Virus record (IMG/VR): IMGVR_UViG_3300033149_000928
Span: 20,414-84,413 of that record
Length of the DNA stretch: 64,000 nucleotides
DNA from: a virus
Direction: 5' to 3' (one strand)
Shown here in pieces: positions 53,579 to 61,125 of this stretch (the stretch's first letter is position 1; each line of letters opens with the position of its first letter). A program made the translations under genes and the position numbers. Below the pieces are notes generated by a model. That model had not been told where the DNA came from, did no database searches, and saw only the letters and a program-made list of their open reading frames with translations.

Positions 53579-54241
53579 TTAAAGTCTTTTCCTTAACTTC
53601 TCCTGTACCTTCAAAAGTATTTGCCAAATATATCCAGTAGAGACTCCAAGCCTCTTGGCAATTTCATTATTTGTGTAACTCATTAATTTTAGTTCAACAA
53701 TCTTTCGTTGCATACCCGGAAGTTGATTTAGGAAATCATTTATGATAATATCGTCTTCATCATATTGCGGAGGCAATACTACATTCTCGGCATCATTATA
53801 ATATTCACCAGCATCTTGATCCATACTGCGATTAGCTATTGACATTGTATATGGAACTAAATCCGCCGGGCCTCTTATTAACTTATCATTTTTTAGGTAA
53901 TCAGAGATGTGGGAATGAATTTTTAATGTTATGTATCCTGAGATATTATCATGGTCCAGATGCTCACGTGCTCTATCTACTGCTTTAACTAAACCTAACA
54001 TAGCAGCCGATACTATATCATCTTTCTTATGAGGATATCGTCCAACATAACCACCACATATTTGGAGGGTAAGTCTCACATGCCCAAGTATTAAATCATC
54101 TTTAACACTATCATCGCCTTGCTTGTGAGCTTCTGTCTTGGCGTGGAGTTCTTCTTCGGACATTTGATTTGGTAAATCAGATTGTCCAAGTGGGTGTACT
54201 ACGCTGTATCTGATTCTCTTCTTTATATTTCCTAGGTACAT
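53579..54241 (-). CDS. Sigma-70 family RNA polymerase sigma factor
   Basis: 220 residues. Region 2 is LILGHVRLTLQICGGYVGRYPHKKDDIVSAAMLGLVKAVDRA, with RAREHLDHDNISGYITLKIHSHISDYL. Region 4 is NQLPGMQRKIVELKLMSYTNNEIAKRLGVSTGYIWQILLKVQEKL, a clear helix-turn-helix. It would redirect host RNA polymerase to phage promoters. Two palindrome variants are in frame: SDLPNQ near the N-terminus (54165-54179) and NDFLNQ just before region 4 (53723-53738). It lies immediately downstream of the half-site cluster. Confidence 0.88.
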   Translation of the reverse strand: MYLGNIKKRIRYSVVHPLGQSDLPNQMSEEELHAKTEAHKQGDDSVKDDLILGHVRLTLQICGGYVGRYPHKKDDIVSAAMLGLVKAVDRAREHLDHDNISGYITLKIHSHISDYLKNDKLIRGPADLVPYTMSIANRSMDQDAGEYYNDAENVVLPPQYDEDDIIINDFLNQLPGMQRKIVELKLMSYTNNEIAKRLGVSTGYIWQILLKVQEKLRKRL

Positions 54242-54256
54242 TTCCCTCTCCCTTTA

Positions 54257-54642
54257 GTTTTGATTTACTAAATCAAAAAGTTTGATTTGATTTAGTAAAA
54301 TAATATAAGAGCCGTGGAATTGATTTGATTTATTGTTTTGATTTTCTCCTTTGGGTCCAGATATAGAGCCGCATATATACATTATACTCTATAGACTATC
54401 TTAGTCAAACGATATTATCGGAAATCCCGTATGTCCTTATATATCAACAGGTTACAAGTGCAAATAATCCACAATTTCTCTCGGATAATTTTGCATATAC
54501 TTTGGCACGATATTTGCTAGTTAATCAAAATAAAACTATAGAATCAAAATAGTAAATCAAATCAAAATATACCTATAAAAATCAAATCAAAGATTTAATA
54601 ATATTTAAAATTTGATATCAAATTTGATTTACTAAATCAAAT
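54257..54642. promoter_or_regulatory. Cluster of palindromes and half-sites upstream of the sigma gene
   Basis: Non-coding. Full palindromes at 54257-54277 (21 bp) and 54622-54642 (21 bp) bracket about ten TTGATTT/AAATCAA half-sites (54281-54295, 54319-54345, 54523-54590). Between them lies CCTTATATATCAACAGGTTA (54436-54455), the inverted copy of 25101-25120. The region is very AT-rich and is a candidate operator, centromere-like or origin site. Confidence 0.7.
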
Positions 54643-54660
54643 AACTATTATACACATTAT

Positions 54661-55080
54661 CTAATTAATTTTCCTTATCATCCAGAACTCCTCCCAATTC
54701 TCATTAAAGGGTCGCTTGTATCCTGTAGGATCATATATCATTTGATCCTTACAATTCCAAGCTACGACATGTCCAGTATCATACATGAGAACACCATTCT
54801 CTTTATATAATGGTGCACGACATTGGAAATCAATCTGTCTATTATTTATCGTGGTACTCTTGAAAAAGGGCATACATACATAATCAACCTCATAGATCAC
54901 TGGCAACATATCTTCAATCTGTATACCACGAAAACGCCTCGGACCAACCTCCTTTGGATAAACTATCTCTTCAGGATTATGGACTAGGAACTTCTCTAAC
55001 ATCTCTACCGTGTCTCCGGTACACATTGCTACCGAAGCTATGACACATCCATAATCAGTGGTTTGTTTTAACAGGTTCAA
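54661..55080 (-). CDS. C39-like cysteine peptidase-fold protein
   Basis: About 139 residues from a TTG start (GGAGATGCTTC before it), reading MNLLKQTTDYGCVIASVAMCTG. The QTxxYGCxxAxxAMxxG motif gives the catalytic Cys; GHVVAWNCKDQMIYDPTGYKR supplies the His and Asp of a papain-like C39 fold. No transporter or transmembrane part, so a stand-alone peptidase or a peptidase-fold binding protein. Overlaps the upstream gene by 26 bases. Confidence 0.6.
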   Translation of the reverse strand: MNLLKQTTDYGCVIASVAMCTGDTVEMLEKFLVHNPEEIVYPKEVGPRRFRGIQIEDMLPVIYEVDYVCMPFFKSTTINNRQIDFQCRAPLYKENGVLMYDTGHVVAWNCKDQMIYDPTGYKRPFNENWEEFWMIRKIN

Positions 55081-55519
55081 GAAGCATCTCCTCTTTAATC
55101 TCTCTATAATAATCCGCTGTCTTTTGGAGTTCAAAATTAATCCCACAACCCCATATCCCTACTACAATACTACGCGCCTTGAGCCACATTACAATAGGTA
55201 TTAACTCCTGATTTGAGGTTCCAATAATTATTTCGTCTACCTTTAAAGAACGATTAACAGTCTCTAAAACGATATCAATAACGGGATTATAAAACTTCAT
55301 TCCTTTCCCTAGTTCCTTGAACTTGACTCGATAACCATAGTTTCGTAAGGCATCCCGAAATGTAAAGGCTTCCTCAGTCGGGATAGCTCCATAAGCAATG
55401 ACTTCATCATCGGAGTTACACCATTCTTCTATGAGCTTATTATAGTCAATCCTTTGACCTTCAAATTTTCGACTAACACAATAATGTAGATTCCCTGTAT
55501 CTAGTAAAATGAGACGCAT
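55055..55519 (-). CDS. NYN/PIN-like domain protein
   Basis: Start at MRLILLDTGNLHYCV behind GGAGA. The order LILLDTGNL, IAYGAIPTEE, KFKELGKGM and a C-terminal IIIGTSNQELIPIVMWLKARSIVVGIWGCGIN fits the NYN (DUF88) fold. The usual GDSDF catalytic segment reads GTSNQ here, so one or more metal-binding Asp are missing; it may be a degenerate, non-catalytic RNA-binding form. Confidence 0.55.
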   Translation of the reverse strand: MRLILLDTGNLHYCVSRKFEGQRIDYNKLIEEWCNSDDEVIAYGAIPTEEAFTFRDALRNYGYRVKFKELGKGMKFYNPVIDIVLETVNRSLKVDEIIIGTSNQELIPIVMWLKARSIVVGIWGCGINFELQKTADYYREIKEEMLLEPVKTNH

Positions 55520-55520
55520 C

Positions 55521-55889
55521 TTAATTCTCCGGGTGCGTAAGATTCTCCGTCCAATCGTCCCGGCAATCCGGTAGGTTATTGACATTGCAGAAATGATTTG
55601 CTAAATCACAAGGCTCTGCTGATCCATGCTTGGCACCGAAAGTAGCTGTTATACTACGGGTAGTTAGCCATGCTACAAATCCTATGACTGATTCCCTAGC
55701 ATTAAGACAAGATACTTCAACCCCCATTTTATCTAATTCCTCTTTAGCTTTTGGTGTAGGTTTACCCAATTCAGCAATAGTAGTATCAACTTCCTTTTCT
55801 AATTCTATTTTTCCTTTTTCTACTTTCTCTGGATCATTAGATTTAGCAAGACTCTTCATTAAATCATTCATCTCTTTTTCTTGTTGCAT
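55521..55889 (-). CDS. Hypothetical helical protein with DLANH insert (122 aa)
   Basis: MQQEKEMNDLMKSLAKSNDPEKVEKGKIELEKEVDTTIAELG, a charged coiled coil, then VIGFVAWLTTRSITATFGAKHGSAEPCDLANHFCNVNNLPDCRDDW. The palindrome variant 55594-55608 encodes DLANH, with His instead of Gln. The Cys/His cluster at the end could bind metal. Confidence 0.55.
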   Translation of the reverse strand: MQQEKEMNDLMKSLAKSNDPEKVEKGKIELEKEVDTTIAELGKPTPKAKEELDKMGVEVSCLNARESVIGFVAWLTTRSITATFGAKHGSAEPCDLANHFCNVNNLPDCRDDWTENLTHPEN

Positions 55890-55898
55890 ACTATTCTC

Positions 55899-56246
55899 CT
55901 AGTGCAAGTAAAATACCCAATTCGCTGGTTTATGTAATTTACAAAATTCTAAATCACTATCACCAGTAAGTATCCAGACACCACTACCATGAGCACATAA
56001 CTTTGGAAACGTCTCTAATTGCGCTCCAGTGAATTTCGAACCTTTCATATCTGGAAGTTTAACCTCGATCCAACGATACCCATAACGAACATGACAAGCG
56101 AATAGATCAGGGAACCCACTCTGATACATATTCCCATGTGTTGATTTAACAAACCATTCCTCATACCTCAACCGTTTAATAATAGCTCGTTGGATTACGG
56201 CTTCTGGTCCTTTGCGTCCTTGGTTTTTGTAAGGTTTGGTACGCAT
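55899..56246 (-). CDS. VRR-NUC nuclease
   Basis: 115 residues. GPEAVIQRAIIKRLRYEEWFVKSTHGNMYQSGFPDLFACHVRYGYRWIEVKLPDMKGSKFTGAQLETFPKL contains the E, G-x-PDL, WIExK and T-x-xQ residues of the VRR-NUC PD-(D/E)XK fold. Such small nucleases act in phage recombination or DNA degradation. Its start overlaps the preceding gene. Confidence 0.85.
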   Translation of the reverse strand: MRTKPYKNQGRKGPEAVIQRAIIKRLRYEEWFVKSTHGNMYQSGFPDLFACHVRYGYRWIEVKLPDMKGSKFTGAQLETFPKLCAHGSGVWILTGDSDLEFCKLHKPANWVFYLH

Positions 56247-56482
56247 TCTGCCCTCGTAATATTTATAAGAATCTGAGCCAATTTAAGTTTATCATCAGTA
56301 GCAGGGCTAGTAGGTTTCATATCCTGAGCTTCATGTAACAACTCAATACTACGGTTAATATAATATTGAGGATTCCCACAGTCAAGAATCACTTGGAGTT
56401 GTTTGTTTTCCTTTCCCCTTACGATGCACTCCCTTAGGAGTTTTCCCTGTAACTTTATGCTTAGACTTCTCTTTTTTGGCAT
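56195..56482 (-). CDS. Hypothetical protein (up to 95 aa)
   Basis: The conserved-looking part is VILDCGNPQYYINRSIELLHEAQDMKPTSPATDDKLKLAQILINITRAECVPNL. The first 30 residues overlap the preceding gene; a GTG at 56392 is the likely start. No function recognised. Confidence 0.5.
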   Translation of the reverse strand: MPKKRSLSIKLQGKLLRECIVRGKENKQLQVILDCGNPQYYINRSIELLHEAQDMKPTSPATDDKLKLAQILINITRAECVPNLTKTKDAKDQKP

Positions 56483-56792
56483 CTGCTTTCTCCTTTTTCA
56501 CCTGTTCTGTATACACACGTTTAACTTCATACATTTTCTTCTTTAATGCTTCCCTAGCTTTCCGAAGTATAACTTGTTCTTGGAGATCATTTAGCCCTAA
56601 TAAAGCATACCTCTCCCAAATTTCATCTGGCACTAAATTCTTTGCTGCAACGTAATCTTTAAACGTCTCCGAAAGAGCTTCCGTGGTTAAATGGCTCGGA
56701 AATTTTAGCCCTAATTTCTTCAGTTCTATTCTTATTTCTTCGTCGCTGACCTTTTCCGGCCTCCGAAGAGGGCGTCGTGCCGGTACTGCCAT
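56382..56792 (-). CDS. Hypothetical basic protein (136 aa)
   Basis: MAVPARRPLRRPEKVSDEEIRIELKKLGLKFPSHLTTEALSETFKDYVAA ... ALKKKMYEVKRVYTEQVKKEKADAKKEKSKHKVTGKTPKG. SAP-like opening and Lys-rich coiled coil, ending with QTTPSDS. Excellent GGAGGAGG site. Possibly DNA-binding. Confidence 0.6.
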   Translation of the reverse strand: MAVPARRPLRRPEKVSDEEIRIELKKLGLKFPSHLTTEALSETFKDYVAAKNLVPDEIWERYALLGLNDLQEQVILRKAREALKKKMYEVKRVYTEQVKKEKADAKKEKSKHKVTGKTPKGVHRKGKGKQTTPSDS

Positions 56793-57147
56793 CTTGATCC
56801 TCCTCCTTTATATAAGTATAACTTGGAAAATATAACTGTATTGCTACTTCATGATTTTTGATTTGTGAAATCAAAATATCTCGGGCTTCTCTTCCCCAAT
56901 TCGGTATACGTAATTTCTGTGCAAGTTGACGTATCTTCATTATTCCCCAATCTTCAAGAGTTTTACTTTCTTGGATATCCATATCAATAATATCGAATAT
57001 AGTATCTGAAACTATATTATGTAAGAAATCTAAAATAGTTTCAAGTGTTTCTTCATCTATTTCATCACGCTGGAGATAATATTCTAAACGTCTAAATCTA
57101 TTTATTTTCTTCCTTATCTCCAGAAGTACATCTACTTTTCTCCCCAT
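56659..57147 (-). CDS. Hypothetical protein with Rho-N/SAP-like motif and palindrome insert (162 aa)
   Basis: Start at MGRKVDVLLEIRKKINRFRRLEYYL. A helical MKIRQLAQKLRIPNWGREARDILISQIKNH segment is SAP or Rho-N-like. Its LISQIK comes from a palindrome variant (56857-56875) read in the second frame, the central change removing the stops. The last 45 residues overlap the next gene and are low in complexity. Overlaps the polymerase stop by 16 bases. Confidence 0.6.
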   Translation of the reverse strand: MGRKVDVLLEIRKKINRFRRLEYYLQRDEIDEETLETILDFLHNIVSDTIFDIIDMDIQESKTLEDWGIMKIRQLAQKLRIPNWGREARDILISQIKNHEVAIQLYFPSYTYIKEEDQDGSTGTTPSSEAGKGQRRRNKNRTEEIRAKISEPFNHGSSFGDV

Positions 57148-59354
57148 GATTTTATCCCTACTTTCCAATCCATAGATATTAATGGCACATTAGGTCTAAA
57201 CCTTTCTAATATTCCATCACTGATCTCTTTAGTCTTAGCCGCATACTCTGGAAGTACTGGACACATTATTTCATCGTGAACATTCATAGGCATTACAATC
57301 CATTTACTTACTCCAACTGGTTGGAGTCCCCATAAAGCTAACTCCAGTTCTTTAGTTATAGTAGCCCCTGGTGATTGGATAACATGATTACCAGCAGCCC
57401 TCATATTTTGACCTTGGATATTGAAAGCCGCAGCATATAACGCTGACTGAAGTGCCCCTGAAACAGTCTGATCACGATCACGCCTATGGACTTTGATTTT
57501 ATATCTCTTCCATTCTTTCGGAGGGTCTTGAGCTAAATCAAATAGTGCTTTGCAAATACGATTCTCAAGAGTAAAGTATCGTTTAAAATTAAACATACTC
57601 TCAACGTAATCTGCTGGATCATGCCATTCTACGGCTGTGCCGATACCTCCAGGTTGCCTCATACTACAGAATGCGTCAAAGACTTTTTGTCTTGACCTAT
57701 GTACTCCTGGGAACTTCTTCCCGAAACCTTCATGTGCTTGTAATGCTATCTCTGGAGAGATACCAAGCTTAGTCTCAAGAGTATATTCTGTGCCGCCATA
57801 TGCCATTCCAAATACACCTTGTTTACCATCTTTATAACGTGTACCATTAACATATTGATTGAGGAAAGCTCCTGTATTTTCTTCCTCGATGATCTCTTCG
57901 TAAGTTGATCCTGGATAGAGTTCAATAGCGAAGATAGCATGTATTTTCTTACCTTCAAGTAATGCTTCTCGAAGTTTAGGATCATCCCATTCTGCTTCCA
58001 TTAATGTAACTTCAAATGAGTCATAGTCACCACCACATAATATCATACCTTTAGGTGCTAATCCAAATTTAGATCGAACTTTCTTATCTTTCTTAATACC
58101 TTGAGGGTTGAGTCCATCAGAGCCTGACATCCTTGTACTCTTCGTTCCGATGACACTGAACCCTGCAAAGAATTTCTTAGCTTTGATAAGTTTACCATAA
58201 AGTTTAATTTCTTCTGTAGCTTCCCTTGCATCGAGAACTTGCTGTGCGGCCTTGGCTGCTGGATGAATCTCCTCTCCCTGACGCCATTTAGCAATCTCTT
58301 GTAATACAACTTTCTTTGTACTTGACTGGACAACGATCCTCTCAGTTTCATCCATATATTGGATAACATATTTACGTGCTTGTGTTGGAGCAGTAGGTGC
58401 GCTTTCTGCTACTACCTTAGCTTGATTTGCTAAATCAATTATCCCTTCAACATCAATCTCGAACCCATGCCATCTTACTGCACCAACCATACAAGCCAAT
58501 TCCGAATCTGTATCCCCAGGTTCGGGATCATTGAAATGATGATATAGACCTCTAGTGTAGACAACATCATCTTTCGCGTAGCGTTTAGCAATCGGATTAT
58601 GCGCCCAATATGCAATATGATGCCGAAGTATCTCAGGCCAACTCCCACCATAAGGGACATACTTATCTTCCTTTGGCATCCACTCTTTCTCGATACCTAC
58701 TTCGTGACCCATAAGAAGGATGTCATCTTCCTTGACCCCTAATGCGTCTATGGCAAGAGCTTTCAATGCAGAAGAGGAATCGAACTTCAATTCGATATCC
58801 TTAAAGTCTGTATTCATCTCCCCTTCATCATCAATAATATCCCTTACTTGCCATTGTGGAGTATCCTTCTTCTTTCTCCTGGCAAAGTATATATCATTAA
58901 GAGGTATTAATTCTTCAAGTTTAGCCGCTAAACTACGTGCTAATACCGTTGGAACACGTTTAATACGTATCGGCTTACGATTCATAGTTGATTGATATGG
59001 ACCTTTCCTCGCATGTAACATAAGATCACATGCCGCAGCGGGTCTCAAACAAGGACCGTTAGTTGCAGCATACTCTCCCTCTGCTAATACAGGAATAATA
59101 TCCTCTGGTATATCGTGATGATTCGTATGCTGGAGGAACATCGTATAAATCTTGCAAAGATGGAAATGATCAAATGCCAAGTTGAAGCCTACAATCTCAT
59201 TCTCCATGAAATATTCAATAAGCTTCATTGTCTCATAGATAGGAACCTTCCAGATATTGTGGAGGACAATAGGACCATCTTCCTCAGCATACTGAATGAG
59301 GACTGCTGGACCCTTGAATCCACAGGTTTCTGTATCTATGTATATTCTAGCCAT
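57132..59354 (-). CDS. DNA polymerase I-type (family A) with 3'-5' exonuclease
   Basis: 740 residues. An N-terminal exonuclease (MARIYIDTETCGFKG, then VGFNLAFDHFHL) precedes the polymerase domain: motif A LCGGDYDSFEVTLMEAEW near 440, motif B YKDGKQGVFGMAYGG near 515, motif C MNVHDEIMC near 693. The palindrome variant 58422-58438 encodes GIIDLANQAKVV in the region between exonuclease and polymerase. No 5' nuclease domain. Expected to be the phage replicative polymerase; next to a ParB and an intein-bearing helicase. Confidence 0.93.
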   Translation of the reverse strand: MARIYIDTETCGFKGPAVLIQYAEEDGPIVLHNIWKVPIYETMKLIEYFMENEIVGFNLAFDHFHLCKIYTMFLQHTNHHDIPEDIIPVLAEGEYAATNGPCLRPAAACDLMLHARKGPYQSTMNRKPIRIKRVPTVLARSLAAKLEELIPLNDIYFARRKKKDTPQWQVRDIIDDEGEMNTDFKDIELKFDSSSALKALAIDALGVKEDDILLMGHEVGIEKEWMPKEDKYVPYGGSWPEILRHHIAYWAHNPIAKRYAKDDVVYTRGLYHHFNDPEPGDTDSELACMVGAVRWHGFEIDVEGIIDLANQAKVVAESAPTAPTQARKYVIQYMDETERIVVQSSTKKVVLQEIAKWRQGEEIHPAAKAAQQVLDAREATEEIKLYGKLIKAKKFFAGFSVIGTKSTRMSGSDGLNPQGIKKDKKVRSKFGLAPKGMILCGGDYDSFEVTLMEAEWDDPKLREALLEGKKIHAIFAIELYPGSTYEEIIEEENTGAFLNQYVNGTRYKDGKQGVFGMAYGGTEYTLETKLGISPEIALQAHEGFGKKFPGVHRSRQKVFDAFCSMRQPGGIGTAVEWHDPADYVESMFNFKRYFTLENRICKALFDLAQDPPKEWKRYKIKVHRRDRDQTVSGALQSALYAAAFNIQGQNMRAAGNHVIQSPGATITKELELALWGLQPVGVSKWIVMPMNVHDEIMCPVLPEYAAKTKEISDGILERFRPNVPLISMDWKVGIKSWGEK

Positions 59355-59373
59355 AGGTAATACCTAACAATCC

Positions 59374-59604
59374 CTACGTCACATCCTCTGCACCCTCAGT
59401 GAACCCATCATTATATCCCATGTTATATTGATCTTCTACCTTCTTCTTTAACCTTGCAATATAAACAATAACTGCCTCAACTGCTGACATACCATTAGGA
59501 TATTGTTCGTTAGTTGTAGGTAAATCACAATCTTGTTCCAAGATGAAATCTGCTAACTGTTGACAATTCTTACAAGTATCAGTGTCCTTATTATCCTTAC
59601 CCAT
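59374..59604 (-). CDS. Small hypothetical protein with Cys pair (76 aa)
   Basis: Start at MGKDNKDTDTCKNCQQLADFI. The CKNC pair and the acidic helix ARLKKKVEDQYNMGYNDGFTEGAEDVT follow. The ATG overlaps the methyltransferase stop. Function unknown. Confidence 0.6.
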   Translation of the reverse strand: MGKDNKDTDTCKNCQQLADFILEQDCDLPTTNEQYPNGMSAVEAVIVYIARLKKKVEDQYNMGYNDGFTEGAEDVT

Positions 59605-60070
59605 TAGTCCATACTCCCATATAGTACATATTACCCATAACCTTACGTATCCGCTTCCAATCTGGGAAGTCCCTTGCTGCCCAAACACTACTATGATAAT
59701 TAAACTTATTACCATAACACCAATACCCAGGCTTATCAGTATTCTTAGTATTATTATCCCAGATAAGGGGTGTTACTAAAATAATCTTCCCTCCACATAT
59801 TCTCTTCGCATCTTCTAAAACCAACTCTCCACGACGTTTGGATAAATGTTCAATGAAATCTATCATTAGTACAACGTCAAATTCTCTATCGTCAAAAGGG
59901 AATAGTTCATCATTGAGGTCTATAGTATAATTAGGTTGAACATTAGGCCAAGCGTCCAAGGTTGTAGCATTAGGTAAATGTTTAGAGTATTGCTTATCCC
60001 CGCATCCAACATCGAGAATACTATCAGTAATCTCAACATTTTGATTTACAAAATCAAATAGCTTTTTCAT
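59597..60070 (-). CDS. SAM-dependent methyltransferase with FDFVNQ insert (157 aa)
   Basis: Start at MKKLFDFVNQNVEI, where the ATG overlaps the stop of the small membrane gene (ATGA). Residues about 3-10 (FDFVNQ) are encoded by a palindrome variant (60040-60058). Motif I ILDVGCGDKQYSKHL, then TLDAWP, then FDVVLMIDFIEHLSKRRGEL. Class I Rossmann fold with no target domain; the acceptor (DNA, RNA, small molecule) is not evident. C-terminal PGYWCYGNKFNYHSSVWAARDFPDW. Confidence 0.8.
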   Translation of the reverse strand: MKKLFDFVNQNVEITDSILDVGCGDKQYSKHLPNATTLDAWPNVQPNYTIDLNDELFPFDDREFDVVLMIDFIEHLSKRRGELVLEDAKRICGGKIILVTPLIWDNNTKNTDKPGYWCYGNKFNYHSSVWAARDFPDWKRIRKVMGNMYYMGVWTNG

Positions 60071-60243
60071 TTGATAAACAACTTTCCAATTAACAATATG
60101 GGCCAAAGAAGATAATCTCCATCTGTATTAAGATTGAATCTTAACAAATAGAAAATAAAAATAATTGGAACTATACACACTACAAGAATCGCCAGTGGTA
60201 TAGATAATATAATACAAATAATTTTTCGTATTAATCTTCTCAT
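60067..60243 (-). CDS. Small membrane protein (58 aa)
   Basis: MRRLIRKIICIILSIPLAILVVC, then IVPIIFIFYLLRF, ending in LLIGKLFIK: one long or two short hydrophobic helices behind a basic start. GAGG upstream. Placed between ParB and the methyltransferase. Function unknown. Confidence 0.6.
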   Translation of the reverse strand: MRRLIRKIICIILSIPLAILVVCIVPIIFIFYLLRFNLNTDGDYLLWPILLIGKLFIK

Positions 60244-60246
60244 ACC

Positions 60247-61125
60247 TTACGTCCTCTCAGCATTCACATCCATACCTGCCATCGAAGCAACACTCTCAGA
60301 CGGTATAATATATGGCCGACCTGCTTTATCTGCTATCGCTCTAATCTCCTGATAAATTGCATTATCAGTAATCTCACCTGTAGCCCAAGCCAAACAACGT
60401 GTACCAAAATTATTTCCTACTGACTCTTGGATATGATCCATCATTATGAAAATTTCATTCTTCCTTCTGAGTCTTCTCGCAAGTGATGACTCCGTTTTCT
60501 TCATCCTAATAATCGGAGTCTGTTCTCCTTTTTCCTTTGCCACTTTAATTTTCTTAACCGCCTCGAACTGCATTTCCTTTGTCGGTAGATTCTTGAGATC
60601 ACGAATCTGATGTTGAGTAATGAACCCTGCTGCCGCTTGTTCCTGAATCTCATTAGGTAACTGCAAGAGATAAGTTCTAATCTGTACCCAACCAAAGGAC
60701 TTCCCTAATTCCGCAGCGATCTCCTGCATAGTCATATTAAAACTATTTAGATGCTTAACAGCTTGAGCCTCTTCTACGATGTTAAGGTCTTTACGTAGGA
60801 GATTTTCTCGAAGATTAATAATCCTTGCATCTTTATCATTATCAACCCCACTAATTACACACTTAATAGTTTTAGCCCCTAATACTTTATGTGCTGTAAA
60901 TCTCCTGAATCCCGCTATAAGTCTCCAAGGATATTCCGTCCCAAGATGTTCCTTCTCATACTTCTGGATAATGACAGGAGCTAATAAACCATTCTTCTCG
61001 ATATCCCTTGCAAGTTCTTGTACATCCATCGGAGCGATATCACCACGACAATTAAAACTTTGATCTACAAGAATCAACTTCAACGGAAGATTCATAATCT
61101 CATTATTTGTGATAGTTTCAGGCAT
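60247..61125 (-). CDS. ParB-family DNA-binding protein
   Basis: 292 residues from the ATG overlapping the helicase stop, AAGGAG upstream. It shows LKLILVDQSFNCRGDI and WRLIAGFRRFTAHKVLGA (the ParB box with the GxRR nucleotide motif), then NLRENLLRKDLNIVEEAQAVKHL and a helix-turn-helix TMQEIAAELGKSFGWVQIRTYLLQL. It is thus a CTP-switch-type clamp or a spo0J-like regulator. No ParA gene is visible. The canonical parS box is not seen; the dispersed TTGATTTASTAAATCAA palindromes are candidate sites (inference). Confidence 0.85.
   Translation of the reverse strand: MPETITNNEIMNLPLKLILVDQSFNCRGDIAPMDVQELARDIEKNGLLAPVIIQKYEKEHLGTEYPWRLIAGFRRFTAHKVLGAKTIKCVISGVDNDKDARIINLRENLLRKDLNIVEEAQAVKHLNSFNMTMQEIAAELGKSFGWVQIRTYLLQLPNEIQEQAAAGFITQHQIRDLKNLPTKEMQFEAVKKIKVAKEKGEQTPIIRMKKTESSLARRLRRKNEIFIMMDHIQESVGNNFGTRCLAWATGEITDNAIYQEIRAIADKAGRPYIIPSESVASMAGMDVNAERT

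Noticed and set aside
917-54642. Palindromes as ordinary intrinsic terminators
   Set aside because: No T tracts follow, about 30 copies lie inside genes, and the arms are AT-rich, giving weak hairpins.
60247-61125. Canonical parS (TGTTTCACGTGAAACA) near ParB
   Set aside because: I did not find it near the gene; the phage palindrome is unrelated in sequence.
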